NCBI RefSeq assembly: GCF_000346485.2
Contig: NZ_KQ976354.1
Span: forward strand, 1,737,719-1,801,718
From: Scytonema hofmannii PCC 7110
GTDB lineage: Bacteria > Cyanobacteriota > Cyanobacteriia > Cyanobacteriales > Nostocaceae
DNA length: 64,000 bases
Direction of reading: 5' to 3'
The position numbers and the translations under genes are program-made. Each line of letters opens with the position of its first letter. The stretch's first letter is position 1. The notes under the pieces are model-generated. The model worked only from the letters and a program-made list of their open reading frames with translations, searched no databases and was not told the DNA's origin. Below, piece by piece: positions 41,296-50,707 of the stretch.

Positions 41296-43659
41296 TCAGG
41301 AATTGTTAACATTCAAGACAGAATGCAAACTTTTCAGTAATGCTGGCATTGTATAAGGCTTTGGCAAAAATGCTTTAACACAAGTTATTTCCGGATTGTC
41401 TGCTATATTTTGGTTTGATTCCAATCCGCTAATTGCAATAATTTTGACAGATGGATTGATTGTTTGTAAAGCACGCATAGTGTCTATTCCACCTAGAGAT
41501 GGCATCATTATATCCATCACGACAGCATTAATTTCTTGTTGATGCTGGACGTATAATGCGATCGCCTCAATCCCATCACAACCAGTTAACACCTTATAGT
41601 TATGGGCTTGGAGTAAAGATTTGCTAATTTCTCGAATAGCTTGTTCGTCGTCTACAAACAAAATCAACTCTCCATTGCCTGCAATCATCTCGCTATCTTC
41701 TGCTACATAAGAAATGCTTCCTTCTAGTGCGGGCAAATATACCTTAAATTGGGTTCCCCTTCCTACCTCGCTGTACACTTTAATAAAACCACCATGATTT
41801 TTAGTAATACCAAACACAGTTGCAAGACCCAGTCCCGTACCTTTGCCATGTTCTTTTGTTGTAAAAAATGGTTCAAAGATTCTATCCATTATCTCTGAAG
41901 GAATTCCAACTCCTGTATCGGTAACAGTCACAACAATATAGGAGCCTACTTTAGCTTCAGGATTCATTCTGACAAAGTTTTCATCAACAAAAATATTCTC
42001 TGCGGAAATACTTAAAACACCACCATTGACCATTGCGTCACGAGCGTTCACACAAAGGTTTAAAAAAACTTGTTGTAATTGAGTCACATCACCTAAGACA
42101 ACCCCAAGGTTTGATGCCATCTTCACGCATATTTCAATAGATTTAGGAAATGTCTCAAAAGCGACTTGCTGAAACTCTTCCAGTAAATCTTTGATCTGTA
42201 CCATTGTACTTTGGCTTTCAATTCCGCGTGCAAACTGTAAAACTTGTTTGACTAAGGCAGCTCCTCGTTTGGCACTTAATTCTACGGTTGTTAGTAATTT
42301 CTGTTTCTTTTCTTCTGGCAATTTTGTATGTAAGATAAGTTGAGCGGAAGCAATAATTGGGGTTAATACATTATTCAAATCGTGGGCAATTCCACTAGCA
42401 AGGGTGCCAATACTCTCCAAGCGTTGTGTCCGCAGAGACTGGGCTTCTAGTTTTTTTGCCTCAGTGATATCAGTATTAACTACCAGAATTGATACTGGTT
42501 GCTTAAACCAATCATTCATTAGAGTCCAGCGACTTGAAACAATAATTTCCCGCTTGTTCTGCGCTCTTTGATGTAACTCGCCTTGCCAACTACCTTTTAA
42601 AATTACCGTTTCCTTAGCACTTTCAAGATTGAGTACAGTTTTATCATCATATAATAATGTATTGGCATTCTTACTTAAAGCTTCTTCTGCTGTCCAACCG
42701 TAAAGATCCTCAGCACCTTTATTCCAAAAAAGAATTTTGTGCTCGTTGAGAGAACGAACTAAAATAGCGTCTTTTGTAATATTTAGTAAGGCAGCCTGTT
42801 CGCGAATTTTTTGCTCTGCTCGCTTGCGTTCTGTAATGTCCATGTTGACACCAATCATCCGCAAAGGCTTGTTGTTGCGATCGTGAAAGACTTGACCTTT
42901 CACTGCTATCCAATGTTCTTCGCCATCATGCCAACGTATGCGGTACTCCGTGTCTAAATCCAACCCTTCATTGATAGCACGTTGGATTTCTTGTTCTACT
43001 CTAGCAAGGTCATCAGGATAAACAGCTTGCGCCCAAAAGTTATATTTACCACTGAAAGCACCAGGTGCTTGCCCATACAGTACTTCAAGTTCTTCTGTCC
43101 ATATTGTCTCATTTGTTTGAATATTCCACTCAAAAGTTCCAATCTTACCGATCTTTTGCGCTAGTTCCAATCGCTCTTGACTTTTCTGAAGTAATTCCTC
43201 ATTTGCTTTTTGTAGGGCTGCTTCTGCTTGAAGGCGTTCTGTCATTTGTTGCTGTAATTCGCGGTTTACTGTCTCAAGTTGTGCAGGGCTTGGTAGAGCA
43301 AGTGCTTTTGGAACTAATGGTACTAGTGCCAACGCTGTATACAGCGAAACTACTGCAGTTATAGCTTTGATTAATCCCGATAACCAATACATTGGACGCC
43401 AAATTGTCCAAATTTCCATTATGTGGGTCGTGCCACAGGCGATAATAAAAGCTCCAAACAGAACAAATATCCAGTTAAAAGGCAAGTCTTGCCGCTTTCG
43501 TACAAAATAAACTAGCGCGATGGGAATTGAGTAATACGCAAGTGCAATCAGAGAATCAGATATGATATGCAGCCATACTAATGCTGGTTGCCACAGATAA
43601 CAATGTCCGTGGGGAATAAACTGTCCGGAAGTTAAAAGATTCTTCAAAAATTCCAGCAT
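41296..43659 (-). CDS. Hybrid sensor histidine kinase with ETR1-like ethylene-binding domain
   Basis: The start [13 protein letters not shown] (43659) gives 787 residues; the frame is open to 43716. Three membrane helices (about 28-115) carry [15 protein letters not shown] and [13 protein letters not shown]. The Asp35, Cys75 and His79 have exactly the spacing of Asp25, Cys65 and His69 of plant ETR1, where Cys and His bind copper and Asp is needed for ethylene binding. Two PAS-like domains (about 170-290, 295-410), HisKA (His426, GIAHDLNN), HATPase ([16 protein letters not shown]) and a C-terminal receiver ([17 protein letters not shown]) follow. The receiver makes it a hybrid kinase. Confidence 0.85.
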   Translation of the reverse strand: MLEFLKNLLTSGQFIPHGHCYLWQPALVWLHIISDSLIALAYYSIPIALVYFVRKRQDLPFNWIFVLFGAFIIACGTTHIMEIWTIWRPMYWLSGLIKAITAVVSLYTALALVPLVPKALALPSPAQLETVNRELQQQMTERLQAEAALQKANEELLQKSQERLELAQKIGKIGTFEWNIQTNETIWTEELEVLYGQAPGAFSGKYNFWAQAVYPDDLARVEQEIQRAINEGLDLDTEYRIRWHDGEEHWIAVKGQVFHDRNNKPLRMIGVNMDITERKRAEQKIREQAALLNITKDAILVRSLNEHKILFWNKGAEDLYGWTAEEALSKNANTLLYDDKTVLNLESAKETVILKGSWQGELHQRAQNKREIIVSSRWTLMNDWFKQPVSILVVNTDITEAKKLEAQSLRTQRLESIGTLASGIAHDLNNVLTPIIASAQLILHTKLPEEKKQKLLTTVELSAKRGAALVKQVLQFARGIESQSTMVQIKDLLEEFQQVAFETFPKSIEICVKMASNLGVVLGDVTQLQQVFLNLCVNARDAMVNGGVLSISAENIFVDENFVRMNPEAKVGSYIVVTVTDTGVGIPSEIMDRIFEPFFTTKEHGKGTGLGLATVFGITKNHGGFIKVYSEVGRGTQFKVYLPALEGSISYVAEDSEMIAGNGELILFVDDEQAIREISKSLLQAHNYKVLTGCDGIEAIALYVQHQQEINAVVMDIMMPSLGGIDTMRALQTINPSVKIIAISGLESNQNIADNPEITCVKAFLPKPYTMPALLKSLHSVLNVNNS

Positions 43660-44294
43660 AAAATGACGTGTTATATTATAGTTGCTTGTAAACATTGTGA
43701 ATAACATGACCAACAACGCCTCAAAGCAGTTAACAAAAATTGCGTTGTAAAAAGTTTTTTAAATTTTAGTTATCATTTAATTACTTTGGCAGAGTAGCAT
43801 AATTTATACATAATGGCAATACATATGCTTAATATAGTCCTCCAAATAATTGGCTTCTTAAAGAAAAAGCCCCTAGTTTAAGCTAGAGGCTGAGATTCTT
43901 ATTGAGAAGAGAAATGCTGGAGAAGCTTTGCTGTTTCATTTTGACTTAAGGTGGGCTATGAACCCACAATCAAAAGAAGTAGATTATTTTTGCACCTGTC
44001 TGTATCTAGATAGAAGAAGACCCCGACAGAATCGGGGTTGTATTCTACGCAGATGATATTCCACAAATACCAATTTTTATTTTCCTTGAGAGGAAACAAT
44101 TACACTACAGCCAAAAGGTACAAAGTTTAAATAGTTGTCGGTACCCAACTCCCCTGTTCGAGACAGCTAATCACAGGAAAATCCCTCTTCCCCTACTCCC
44201 TACTCCCCACTACCCACTCCCCACTTCCTATTTTCAAGCGGTCTGTAAGGATTCTTTGTAGAATATGACAGTTGTATGTACTCTGTGGCGGATC
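43660..44294. other. Gene-free stretch with hairpins and heptamers
   Basis: I see no gene. Hairpins lie at 43869-43890 (GCCCCTAG..CTAGAGGC) and 44020-44038 (ACCCCGA/TCGGGGT followed by T-rich DNA, possibly a terminator). Heptamer-type tandem DNA (CTACTCCC-like) spans 44187-44228 just before purB. Confidence 0.5.
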
Positions 44295-45590
44295 GTGATT
44301 GAACGTTATACCTTGCCTGAGATGGGCAATCTTTGGACGGAAGCTTATAAGTTTAAAACCTGGTTGCAAGTAGAAATCGCTGTTTGTGAAGCCCAAGCTG
44401 AGTTAGGTTACATCCCAACAGCCGCCGTTGAACAAATTAAGGCAAAGGCAAATTTTGACCCAAAGCGGGTACTGGAAATTGAGGCTGAAGTCCGCCACGA
44501 TATAATTGCCTTTCTCACAAATGTCAATGAATATGTAGGTGAAGCAGGACGCTACATTCACTTGGGTTTAACGAGTTCTGATGTAGTGGATACGGCTTTG
44601 GCAGTGCAGTTAGTTGCAAGTTTAGACATTTTGTTGCGATCTTTAGAAGAGTTGATTGATGCTATTCGTCAAAAAGCCAAAGAGCATCGGAACACGGTTA
44701 TGATTGGACGTTCCCATGGCGTTCACGCCGAACCTATGACTTTTGGTTTTAAATTGGCTGGATGGTTGGCAGAAGTTCTGCGTCACCAAGAACGTCTGAA
44801 AAATGTCTGCAAAACAATTGCAGTTGGTAAGATTTCTGGCGCAGTGGGGACTTACGCTAATGTTGAACCCCGTGTAGAAGCGATCGCTTGTCAAAAACTA
44901 GGGCTTCAACCAGATACAGCCTCAACTCAAGTGGTTTCACGCGATCGCCATGCTGATTTTGTGCAACAATTGGCTTTACTAGCTGCATCCATTGAACGAT
45001 TTTCGGTGGAAATTCGCAATTTGCAAAGAACAGACGTTTTGGAAGTTGAAGAATTCTTTTCCAAAGGGCAAAAAGGTTCCTCAGCAATGCCCCACAAGCG
45101 CAACCCCATCCGTTCGGAACGACTGACAGGAATGGCTCGAATTGTCCGCAGCCATGCGGGAGCAGCATTAGAAAACGTTGCACTGTGGCACGAAAGAGAT
45201 ATTTCTCACAGTTCTGTCGAGCGCGTGATTTTACCAGATGCTTGCATTTTGACCCACTTTATGCTTCATGAGATAACCGACCTAGTCAAAAACCTGTTGG
45301 TTTATCCCGAAAACATGGAGCGGAATTTAAACTGCTACGGTGGTGTTGTCTTTAGCCAAAAGGTTCTGCTAGCTTTGGTAGACAAGGGATTGAGCCGTGA
45401 AGAAGCTTATGCGATCGTTCAACAAAACGCTCATACTGCATGGAATAAGCCCGAAGGTAATTTCCGCGAATTAATTGCCAACGACTCTCGCGTCACTCAA
45501 CAGCTATCAGTTGCAGAAATTGAAACGTGTTTCGATCCTCAAAACCATCTCAGACATCTGGAGGAAGTTTACCAAAGATTAGGTATTTAG
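44295..45590 (+). CDS. purB: Adenylosuccinate lyase
   Basis: PurB cleaves SAICAR and adenylosuccinate, releasing fumarate, in purine synthesis. The GTG at 44295 is chosen because related cyanobacterial proteins begin with IERYTLPEMGNLW. The frame itself is open to 44265. The 431-residue protein shows the fumarase/aspartase signature KGSSAMPHKRNPIRSERL, the catalytic-histidine region GRSHGVHAEPMTFGFK and TSSDVVDTALAVQL. It is complete and normal in length. It is not in an operon with purN (opposite strands, 3 kb apart). Confidence 0.96.
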   Translation: MIERYTLPEMGNLWTEAYKFKTWLQVEIAVCEAQAELGYIPTAAVEQIKAKANFDPKRVLEIEAEVRHDIIAFLTNVNEYVGEAGRYIHLGLTSSDVVDTALAVQLVASLDILLRSLEELIDAIRQKAKEHRNTVMIGRSHGVHAEPMTFGFKLAGWLAEVLRHQERLKNVCKTIAVGKISGAVGTYANVEPRVEAIACQKLGLQPDTASTQVVSRDRHADFVQQLALLAASIERFSVEIRNLQRTDVLEVEEFFSKGQKGSSAMPHKRNPIRSERLTGMARIVRSHAGAALENVALWHERDISHSSVERVILPDACILTHFMLHEITDLVKNLLVYPENMERNLNCYGGVVFSQKVLLALVDKGLSREEAYAIVQQNAHTAWNKPEGNFRELIANDSRVTQQLSVAEIETCFDPQNHLRHLEEVYQRLGI

Positions 45591-46083
45591 AGGGACTGGG
45601 GATTGGGAATTAGGGATTGGGGACTAGGGCGCAAGGCATTGCGCCCCTACAACCGAATGTATATGTATTGCCATATCTCTGGTAGAGAACTTTGCTGTAC
45701 GGAGTTGATTCTACCTCAGTTCCATTTATGCCACCGTTATACATTCCTAAATTTCTTTGCCAAAGCATTGCTGAAAAGGTAGACAAAATCATACTACAGT
45801 TGTATTATTAAAATTAAGTCTCCATTACAAATAGTAAACAACTTCACATGATAGGTAGATTGTCTTCAACCATTAGTAGCGTAATGCATTGCCGACCCAG
45901 CCAGGGTTGGATAGATGCAATTGCGCTATTTGTGCTTGAGGGAACATATCTCTTATTAGGTGCAAAGAGTTCAAGTGTCGGTATTTTTGGAGCGATTCTC
46001 TCAGAAAGTTTTGCGATCGCCGAATGTCTGAATCAAGACCAATTCATCCAGAGTAGGAGGTGTAAGTGTTTTATAGCACTAGT
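45591..46083. other. Gene-free stretch with a GGGCGCAA palindrome
   Basis: I see no supported gene. GGGCGCAAGGCATTGCGCCC (about 45627-45646) is a strong palindrome, matched in other orientation at 54448-54467, so it is a dispersed repeat. A 79-codon plus-strand frame (45848-46087) has no clear family or ribosome site and is left out. Confidence 0.5.
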
Positions 46084-46154
46084 ATGAGTCAACAAGTATC
46101 AACTACCTGACCCCTGCTCCTGGATAACTTATCAGAAGCAGGGGTTATTTTTTT
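46084..46154 (+). promoter_or_regulatory. Leader with mini-ORF and terminator-like hairpin upstream of the HNH gene
   Basis: An 8-codon frame (MSQQVSTT) at 46084-46110 is followed by CCCCTGCT/AGCAGGGG (46111-46144) and T-rich DNA. The hairpin could end transcription of upstream DNA or act as an attenuator for the HNH gene starting 18 bases later. Confidence 0.4.
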
Positions 46155-46171
46155 AAGGAGTGAATTCACTT

Positions 46172-46705
46172 ATGGAAGCTCAACCACCAAGTCAGCCGTA
46201 CATACTACAAAATTCAGTGGTAGTGTTCTCTAAAAACTACTTACCACTAGCACGCATCAATATCAAACGAGCAATCGTGCTTTTGGTGACGGGTCAGGCA
46301 GAATCTTTGAATTTTGGTACTACAAAACAGTGGGAAGTGCGATCGCCTAGTATCGTACTACAAGTCCCCGAACACATCCGCTTAACGGTTAGCAATCCCG
46401 AACGGCACTGGAAAGTACCTGGTGTCAATCGGCGTGAAGTTCTCAAGCGTGATGGTAATACCTGCCAATACTGCGGTAGCACAAAACGTTTAACCCTAGA
46501 CCACGTGATTCCTCGTTCCAAAGGCGGACAGCATACTTGGAATAACGTTGTCACAGCGTGCGAACGTTGTAACCAAAATAAAGGCGATCGCTTACCCCAT
46601 GAAGCAGGAATGGTACTGAAAAGTAAGCCCAAAGCGCCAATTCACCCAACCGTCACCTTTGCCGAACAATTTTGGAATACACAACGGCTGACTGAAAACG
46701 AGTAA
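46172..46705 (+). CDS. HNH endonuclease
   Basis: The start ATG at 46172 gives 177 residues. An N-terminal region (VVVFSKNYLPLARINIKRAI, VLLVTGQAES) is followed by a classical HNH nuclease domain: CQYCGSTKRLTLDHVIPRSK with zinc cysteines and catalytic His, then NNVVTACERCNQNKGDR. This is the common cyanobacterial and bacterial HNH protein of about 165-180 residues, involved in DNA cleavage with unknown target. It sits between a leader hairpin and the tRNA array, 237 bases upstream of tRNA-Tyr. No phage terminase or intron features surround it. Confidence 0.88.
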   Translation: MEAQPPSQPYILQNSVVVFSKNYLPLARINIKRAIVLLVTGQAESLNFGTTKQWEVRSPSIVLQVPEHIRLTVSNPERHWKVPGVNRREVLKRDGNTCQYCGSTKRLTLDHVIPRSKGGQHTWNNVVTACERCNQNKGDRLPHEAGMVLKSKPKAPIHPTVTFAEQFWNTQRLTENE

Positions 46706-46941
46706 TTCACTCTTGTAAACTCTCTCAGAGAGGGCAACATAGTAATTTCCAAACATTGCCCTCTCACTTCAAAAAAAAATTTGTAGTATGCTCTTGACAA
46801 GCTTGTAGTACTTATGTAATATAAATGTAATGAAGTACAAAACCTCTGTAAAAGGCATAGCGTTAACACTTCTAAACTTTGAAAAGTTAATAATTGCAAA
46901 ACCTCCCCCAGCGACTTCAATTCTTGCTTTGGACTTCTCAT

Positions 46942-47026
46942 GGGTTGGTATCCAAGTCTGGTTGAAGGAAGCCGTCTGTAAAACGGATGCCCTTGTGCCT
47001 CGTAGGTTCAAATCCTACCCGACCCA
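46942..47026 (+). tRNA. tRNA-Tyr (GUA)
   Basis: The acceptor stem GGGTTGG/CCGACCC pairs with one G-U; the anticodon loop CTGTAAA gives GUA. The variable region is extended as in bacterial Tyr tRNAs, and the T-arm contains GTTCAAATC. It is the first gene of the array. Confidence 0.88.
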
Positions 47027-47030
47027 TCGT

Positions 47031-47119
47031 GGAGAGATTGCTATTGGCAGGGCAAGCTGTTTGCTAAACAGTCATGAGATTCATCATCTCATTGCGGGTT
47101 CAACTCCCTCTCTCTCCGC
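47031..47119 (+). tRNA. tRNA-Ser (GCU)
   Basis: Acceptor GGAGAGA/TCTCTCC, anticodon loop TTTGCTAAA giving GCU, and a long class II variable arm (GAGATTCATCATCTC). Only four bases separate it from tRNA-Tyr. Confidence 0.85.
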
Positions 47120-47133
47120 TTTCCCAGTTTACC

Positions 47134-47209
47134 GGGATGTAATTCAGCGGTCTAGAAGCCTTGTTTTGGGGACAAGGAGTCGTAGGTTCAAATCCTACCA
47201 TCCCGACCA
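47134..47209 (+). tRNA. tRNA-Pro (UGG), CCA encoded
   Basis: Acceptor CGGGATG/CATCCCG, anticodon stem CTTGT/ACAAG with loop TTTGGGG giving UGG, T-arm GTTCAAATC. The 3' end ACCA is present in the gene. Confidence 0.88.
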
Positions 47210-47215
47210 TTTATT

Positions 47216-47289
47216 TGCCCCTGTGACGGAATTGGAAGACGTAGCCCGCTTAAACCGGGTTGATTGCTGGTTCAAATCCAGTCAGGGGT
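47216..47289 (+). tRNA. tRNA with UAA anticodon (Leu-like) lacking the long variable arm
   Basis: The acceptor GCCCCTG/CAGGGGT, a 3-bp D-stem with GGAATTGGAAGA loop, anticodon stem GCCCG/CGGGT with loop CTTAAAC (UAA), and T-arm GCTGG/CCAGT all pair. The D-arm looks like a Leu tRNA, but only five bases (TGATT) stand where a class II Leu tRNA needs a long variable arm. No intron is present. Confidence 0.7.
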
Positions 47290-47294
47290 ACTCG

Positions 47295-47373
47295 CACCAG
47301 ATAGAGCAACGGTTAAGGCTCAACGGTTTCATAAGCCGAGGTTCAGTGGGTTCAACTCCCACCTCCGCTACCA
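47295..47373 (+). tRNA. tRNA-Met-like (CAU) with unpaired acceptor; possible pseudo-tRNA
   Basis: D-stem GAGC/GCTC, anticodon loop TTCATAA (CAU), T-arm GTGGG/CCCAC and a 3' end CTCCGCT-A-CCA are present. The 5' seven bases (CACCAGA) do not pair with CTCCGCT, and the first anticodon-stem pair is A-A. Confidence 0.55.
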
Positions 47374-47388
47374 AACGCACGACTTCAC

Positions 47389-47471
47389 GGAAGATGCCGC
47401 TAAATGGTTGGCAACTGGTCTTGAAAACCAGGGTGGGATAAAACCCAGGAGTTCGATTCTTCCATCTTCCG
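47389..47471 (+). tRNA. tRNA-Ser (UGA)
   Basis: Acceptor GGAAGAT/ATCTTCC, anticodon stem CTGGT/ACCAG with loop CTTGAAA (UGA), class II variable arm (GGTGGGATAAAACCC). One T-stem pair (A-C) is imperfect. Confidence 0.78.
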
Positions 47472-47719
47472 TTTTCTTCCAGAAATAGAAAAGTCTAGTA
47501 CTGCATTTGTTTAATTTGAAAGGACTGGCTGCCATACTTATGTGGAAAACTATTAATTTACTCAGAAACACTGATTTTTGTAGAAAATAGGTATACTTAT
47601 AAACCTAAATAAATACTATGGTGTCAAATTTTAGTTTTTGTGCCAGACTCTAGCAAATGGGGGTAAGTCTAAGTGCCTGCCCTTTTATACATAGTTAAGC
47701 GCAATTCAAACATAACTCT

Positions 47720-48271
47720 ATGATTGACATCCTAGCCGCACTATCTGCATCTGCGGCGGCAGGAATTAGAATAGCCCTGCCCCTGCTTTTTATTGGACTA
47801 CTTCAAGGCAGTAGTCTTTGGTCAGATGTTCCTCTTTTATCCCAGGTTTCGACTCCTTTGTTGCTGTTCTTGCTGACAAGTTGGTCAGTGGTTGAGATAT
47901 TTGCCTCTAAAAAACTCTTAGGGCAGCGAGTGTTACAAGTATTTCACTTATTACTTGCCCCACTTGTTGGAGCAATTATGGGGTTGGCTGTTGCAAATGC
48001 GACATCTACACCAAATTGGTTGATTGCGCTTATTGGCGGTTCATTAGCCTTCGTGCTTCAACTAGTCCAAATCGGTTGGTTTTACCGATTGCGAGGCATA
48101 CCATTGTGGGCTGTCTTTATTCAAGATGCTTTGTGTGTTGCTTTGGTATTTTTTGCCTTGGATGCTCCCACACAAGGTGGATTAATTGCTTTAATTCTTT
48201 TATGGTTTGCTGTTCATAGTGCTAGGATTTGGTATCGCTGGTATCGCAAACGACTCATCAATGGCTCCTAG
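47720..48271 (+). CDS. DUF4126 membrane protein
   Basis: The 183-residue protein has four to five hydrophobic helices and the DUF4126 start [20 protein letters not shown]. It continues with [19 protein letters not shown] and [16 protein letters not shown]. It is presumably in the plasma membrane; function is unknown. The last 72 bases overlap the 3' end of the WD40 gene on the opposite strand. That overlap encodes the tail [17 protein letters not shown] here and [15 protein letters not shown] in the WD40 frame, so one of the two ends was probably remodelled. Confidence 0.75.
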   Translation: MIDILAALSASAAAGIRIALPLLFIGLLQGSSLWSDVPLLSQVSTPLLLFLLTSWSVVEIFASKKLLGQRVLQVFHLLLAPLVGAIMGLAVANATSTPNWLIALIGGSLAFVLQLVQIGWFYRLRGIPLWAVFIQDALCVALVFFALDAPTQGGLIALILLWFAVHSARIWYRWYRKRLINGS

Positions 48272-49834
48272 CGCTAATAAAGTTGCCCTTTGAGCTTCTG
48301 TTAAACCAGTGACTCCGGCGATCTTCATTCCTTCATAAGGTGGCGGACTTTTAAGGATTTTTAAGCATTCTCCTGTTTCTATATCCCACAATCGGATAGT
48401 TTGATCTTCACCAGAACTTGCCAGAATTGGATGTTTGACTGTGGTAACGTTTGAGTCATAATTAATGAAGGCAACTGCATAAACCCATCGCGTATGTCCT
48501 TTTAGAATTTGCAGGCACTGTCCGGTTTTAATATCCCAGATTCTGATAGTGCGATCGCTGCTTCCACTTGCTAACAGTTGACCATTTGGGCTGTAGGCTA
48601 CGCTGATAACAGCACGAGAATGTCCTTTTAGCGTTAGCAAGCATTGGCAAGTTTCTATGTTCCAAATTTTTATCGTTGTATCTTCACTGCCACTTGCTAT
48701 AGTTTTCCCGTCTGGACTAATGACAATTGACCAAATTCCATGAGCGTGTCCTACAAAGGTTTTAAGGCATTGCCCTGTGTGTACGTTCCAAGCTTTAATC
48801 AAAAAATCTGCGGAACCACTAAATAGGAAATTGCTATCGGGGCTGTATACAACTGATGAGATGACACTATTATGACCTTTTAAAACTTGCAAGCATTCTC
48901 CAGTATTGATATCCCAAACACGTATATCTTTATCAGTACAACCACTAGCTAAAGTTTTTCCATTAGGACTATAAGCAACTGAAAGTATCCAGTTAGTATG
49001 ACCCCTCAAAATATGCAAGCACTCGCCAGTTTGTATATCCCAAATTCTCGCTGTTTCATCTGAACTACCGCTTGCTAAAGTTTTTCCATCAGGACTGAAA
49101 GCTAAGCTTCGTACCCAATTGGTATGCCCTTTTAAAGTTTTGATACAACTTCCAGTATTAATATCCCAAAGTTTAACGGTTTGGTCTTCACTATCACTTG
49201 CTAAAATTTGACCACCAGATGCATCCTTTGGTAGGATTGCGATCGCCCAAATACCACTACCATATCCTCGAAAAGTTCTGAAACATTGTCCCGTGTGAAT
49301 ATCCCAGAGTTTGATTGTTTGGTCATCATCACTGGCAATTATGGCTTTTCCATTTGGACTAGGAGTCAGCGAGCGAATTGAATTAGTATGCCCTTGTAAC
49401 GTTTTTAAGCATTCTCCAGTGTGAATATCCCAGATTTTAATGGTTTTGTCACTGCTGCCACTGAACAATATTTTACTATCAATTGTACTAAATCTTACAC
49501 ACCAAATATGTGAAGCGTGACCTTGAAGCGCATGCAAACAATTGCCTGTATTCACATCCCAAACTTTGATAATACCATCAGAGCCACTACTCACTAGTCT
49601 TTTGCTATCGCAACTAAATGCAGTAGACCAAATAATCCCTTCATGTCCTTGTAGTGTTTTTAAACACTCACCAGTACTTGTATCCCATAGTTTGACAGTG
49701 TGATCGCTACCTCCACTTGCTAGAATTTTACCGTCTGAACTGACAGCGATTGACCAGATCCAATCTGTATGTCCTTGCAATGTTTTCAAACACTTTCCCG
49801 TCTGTATATTCCACAGTTTTATTGTTTGGTCCAT
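48200..49834 (-). pseudogene. WD40-repeat protein, N-terminally truncated by fusion to psbA
   Basis: The frame begins inside a WD blade ([13 protein letters not shown]) and has 11 further complete WD40 repeats (for example [44 protein letters not shown]). It ends with [19 protein letters not shown]. In cyanobacteria this ending is typical of STAND (NB-ARC or NACHT)-WD40 signalling proteins. The STAND part expected upstream is missing because the coding DNA switches to psbA on the other strand at about 49828-49834. The ATG used is the coincidence of a CAT in the psbA codons Pro-Tyr. I count it as truncated; it may still be expressed as a 544-residue propeller. Confidence 0.75.
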
Positions 49835-50583
49835 ACCAGTTGGTAATTTTCCACTTCCTGATTGGTGTCTTCTGTTACTTAGGTCGCGAGTGGGAATTGT
49901 CTTACCGCCTAGGAATGCGTCCTTGGATTTGCGTAGGATTCAGCGCACCAGTAGCAGCAGCAACAGCAGTGTTCTTAATTTATCCCATCGGACAAGGTTC
50001 TTTTTCTGATGGTATGCCTTTGGGAATCAGTGGAACCTTCAACTTCATGTTGGTGTTCCAAGCAGAACATAACATCCTCATGCATCCCTTCCATCAATTA
50101 GGAGTCGTAGGTGTTTTTGGAGGCGCTTTTGCTTCTGCTATGCACGGTTCTTTTGTAACCTCTGCTCTCATTCGGGAAACAACTGAAACTGAATCTGCCA
50201 ACAACGGTTATAAGTTTGGACAAGAGCATGAAACTTACAATATTTTGGCAGTTCATGCTTACTATGGGCGCTTGATATTCCAATACGTTTCTTGGAGAAA
50301 TAGCCGAGGTTTGCACTTCTTCTTAGGTGCTTTGCCTGTCATTGGTATCTGGTTTACTGCTTTAGGTATCAGCACGATGGCGTTTAACCTCAATGGTTTT
50401 AATTTCAACCAGTCCGTAATTGATTCTCAAGGTCGTGTAATTAGTACTTGGGCGGACATCCTGAACCGTGCCAACCTGGGTATGGAAGTGATGCACGAAC
50501 GTAACGCTCACAACTTCCCCCTTGATTTGGCTTCCAGTGATGTTACTCCTGTAGCGTTACAAGCTCCAGTTATTGAGGGCTGA
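49828..50583 (+). pseudogene. psbA: psbA (photosystem II D1) fragment lacking about the first 109 residues
   Basis: From [20 protein letters not shown] the frame matches D1 from about residue 110 to the C-terminal processing region. The ligands in this part are intact: Tyr161 (LIYPIGQ), Asp170 (FSDGMPLG), Glu189-His190 and His198 ([13 protein letters not shown]), His215, Ser264 (YVSW), His272, His332-Glu333, His337, Asp342 and Ala344. Position 130 is Glu as in high-light forms. Several substitutions ([29 protein letters not shown]) set it apart from the main D1. Helices A and B and the start codon are missing: upstream DNA is the WD40 gene. Without them it cannot make functional D1. Confidence 0.85.
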
Positions 50584-50644
50584 TATTAATTGGATTTTAT
50601 TGGTCTGCTGTTATGAGTGCTTAACTAAATGCGATGACTAATAA

Positions 50645-50672
50645 ACGCCCCATTCCTGGGGCGCTTTTTTTA
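50645..50672 (+). terminator. Terminator after psbA
   Basis: CGCCCC/GGGGCG stem (50646-50651 and 50658-50663) with an ATTCCT loop is followed by CTTTTTTT. It is 62 bases after the psbA stop. Confidence 0.85.
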
Positions 50673-50707
50673 TTAGCTATTAACCAGTGACCAGTGACCA
50701 GTGACCA

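Noticed and set aside
45848-46087. 79-codon plus-strand frame before the HNH gene
   Set aside because: No ribosome site or family; the downstream hairpin fits equally as an attenuator for the HNH gene, so the frame is not supported.
47216-47289. tRNA-Leu(UAA) with group I intron
   Set aside because: The anticodon loop is continuous and no intron fits within the 74 bases; the tRNA is intron-free.
46830-47441. 203-codon frame across the tRNA array
   Set aside because: It reads straight through five tRNA genes; the tRNA folds explain the sequence.
49828-50583. psbA as a ChlF (far-red) or rogue D1
   Set aside because: The retained part keeps all Mn-cluster and tyrosine-Z ligands, which ChlF and rogue forms lose.
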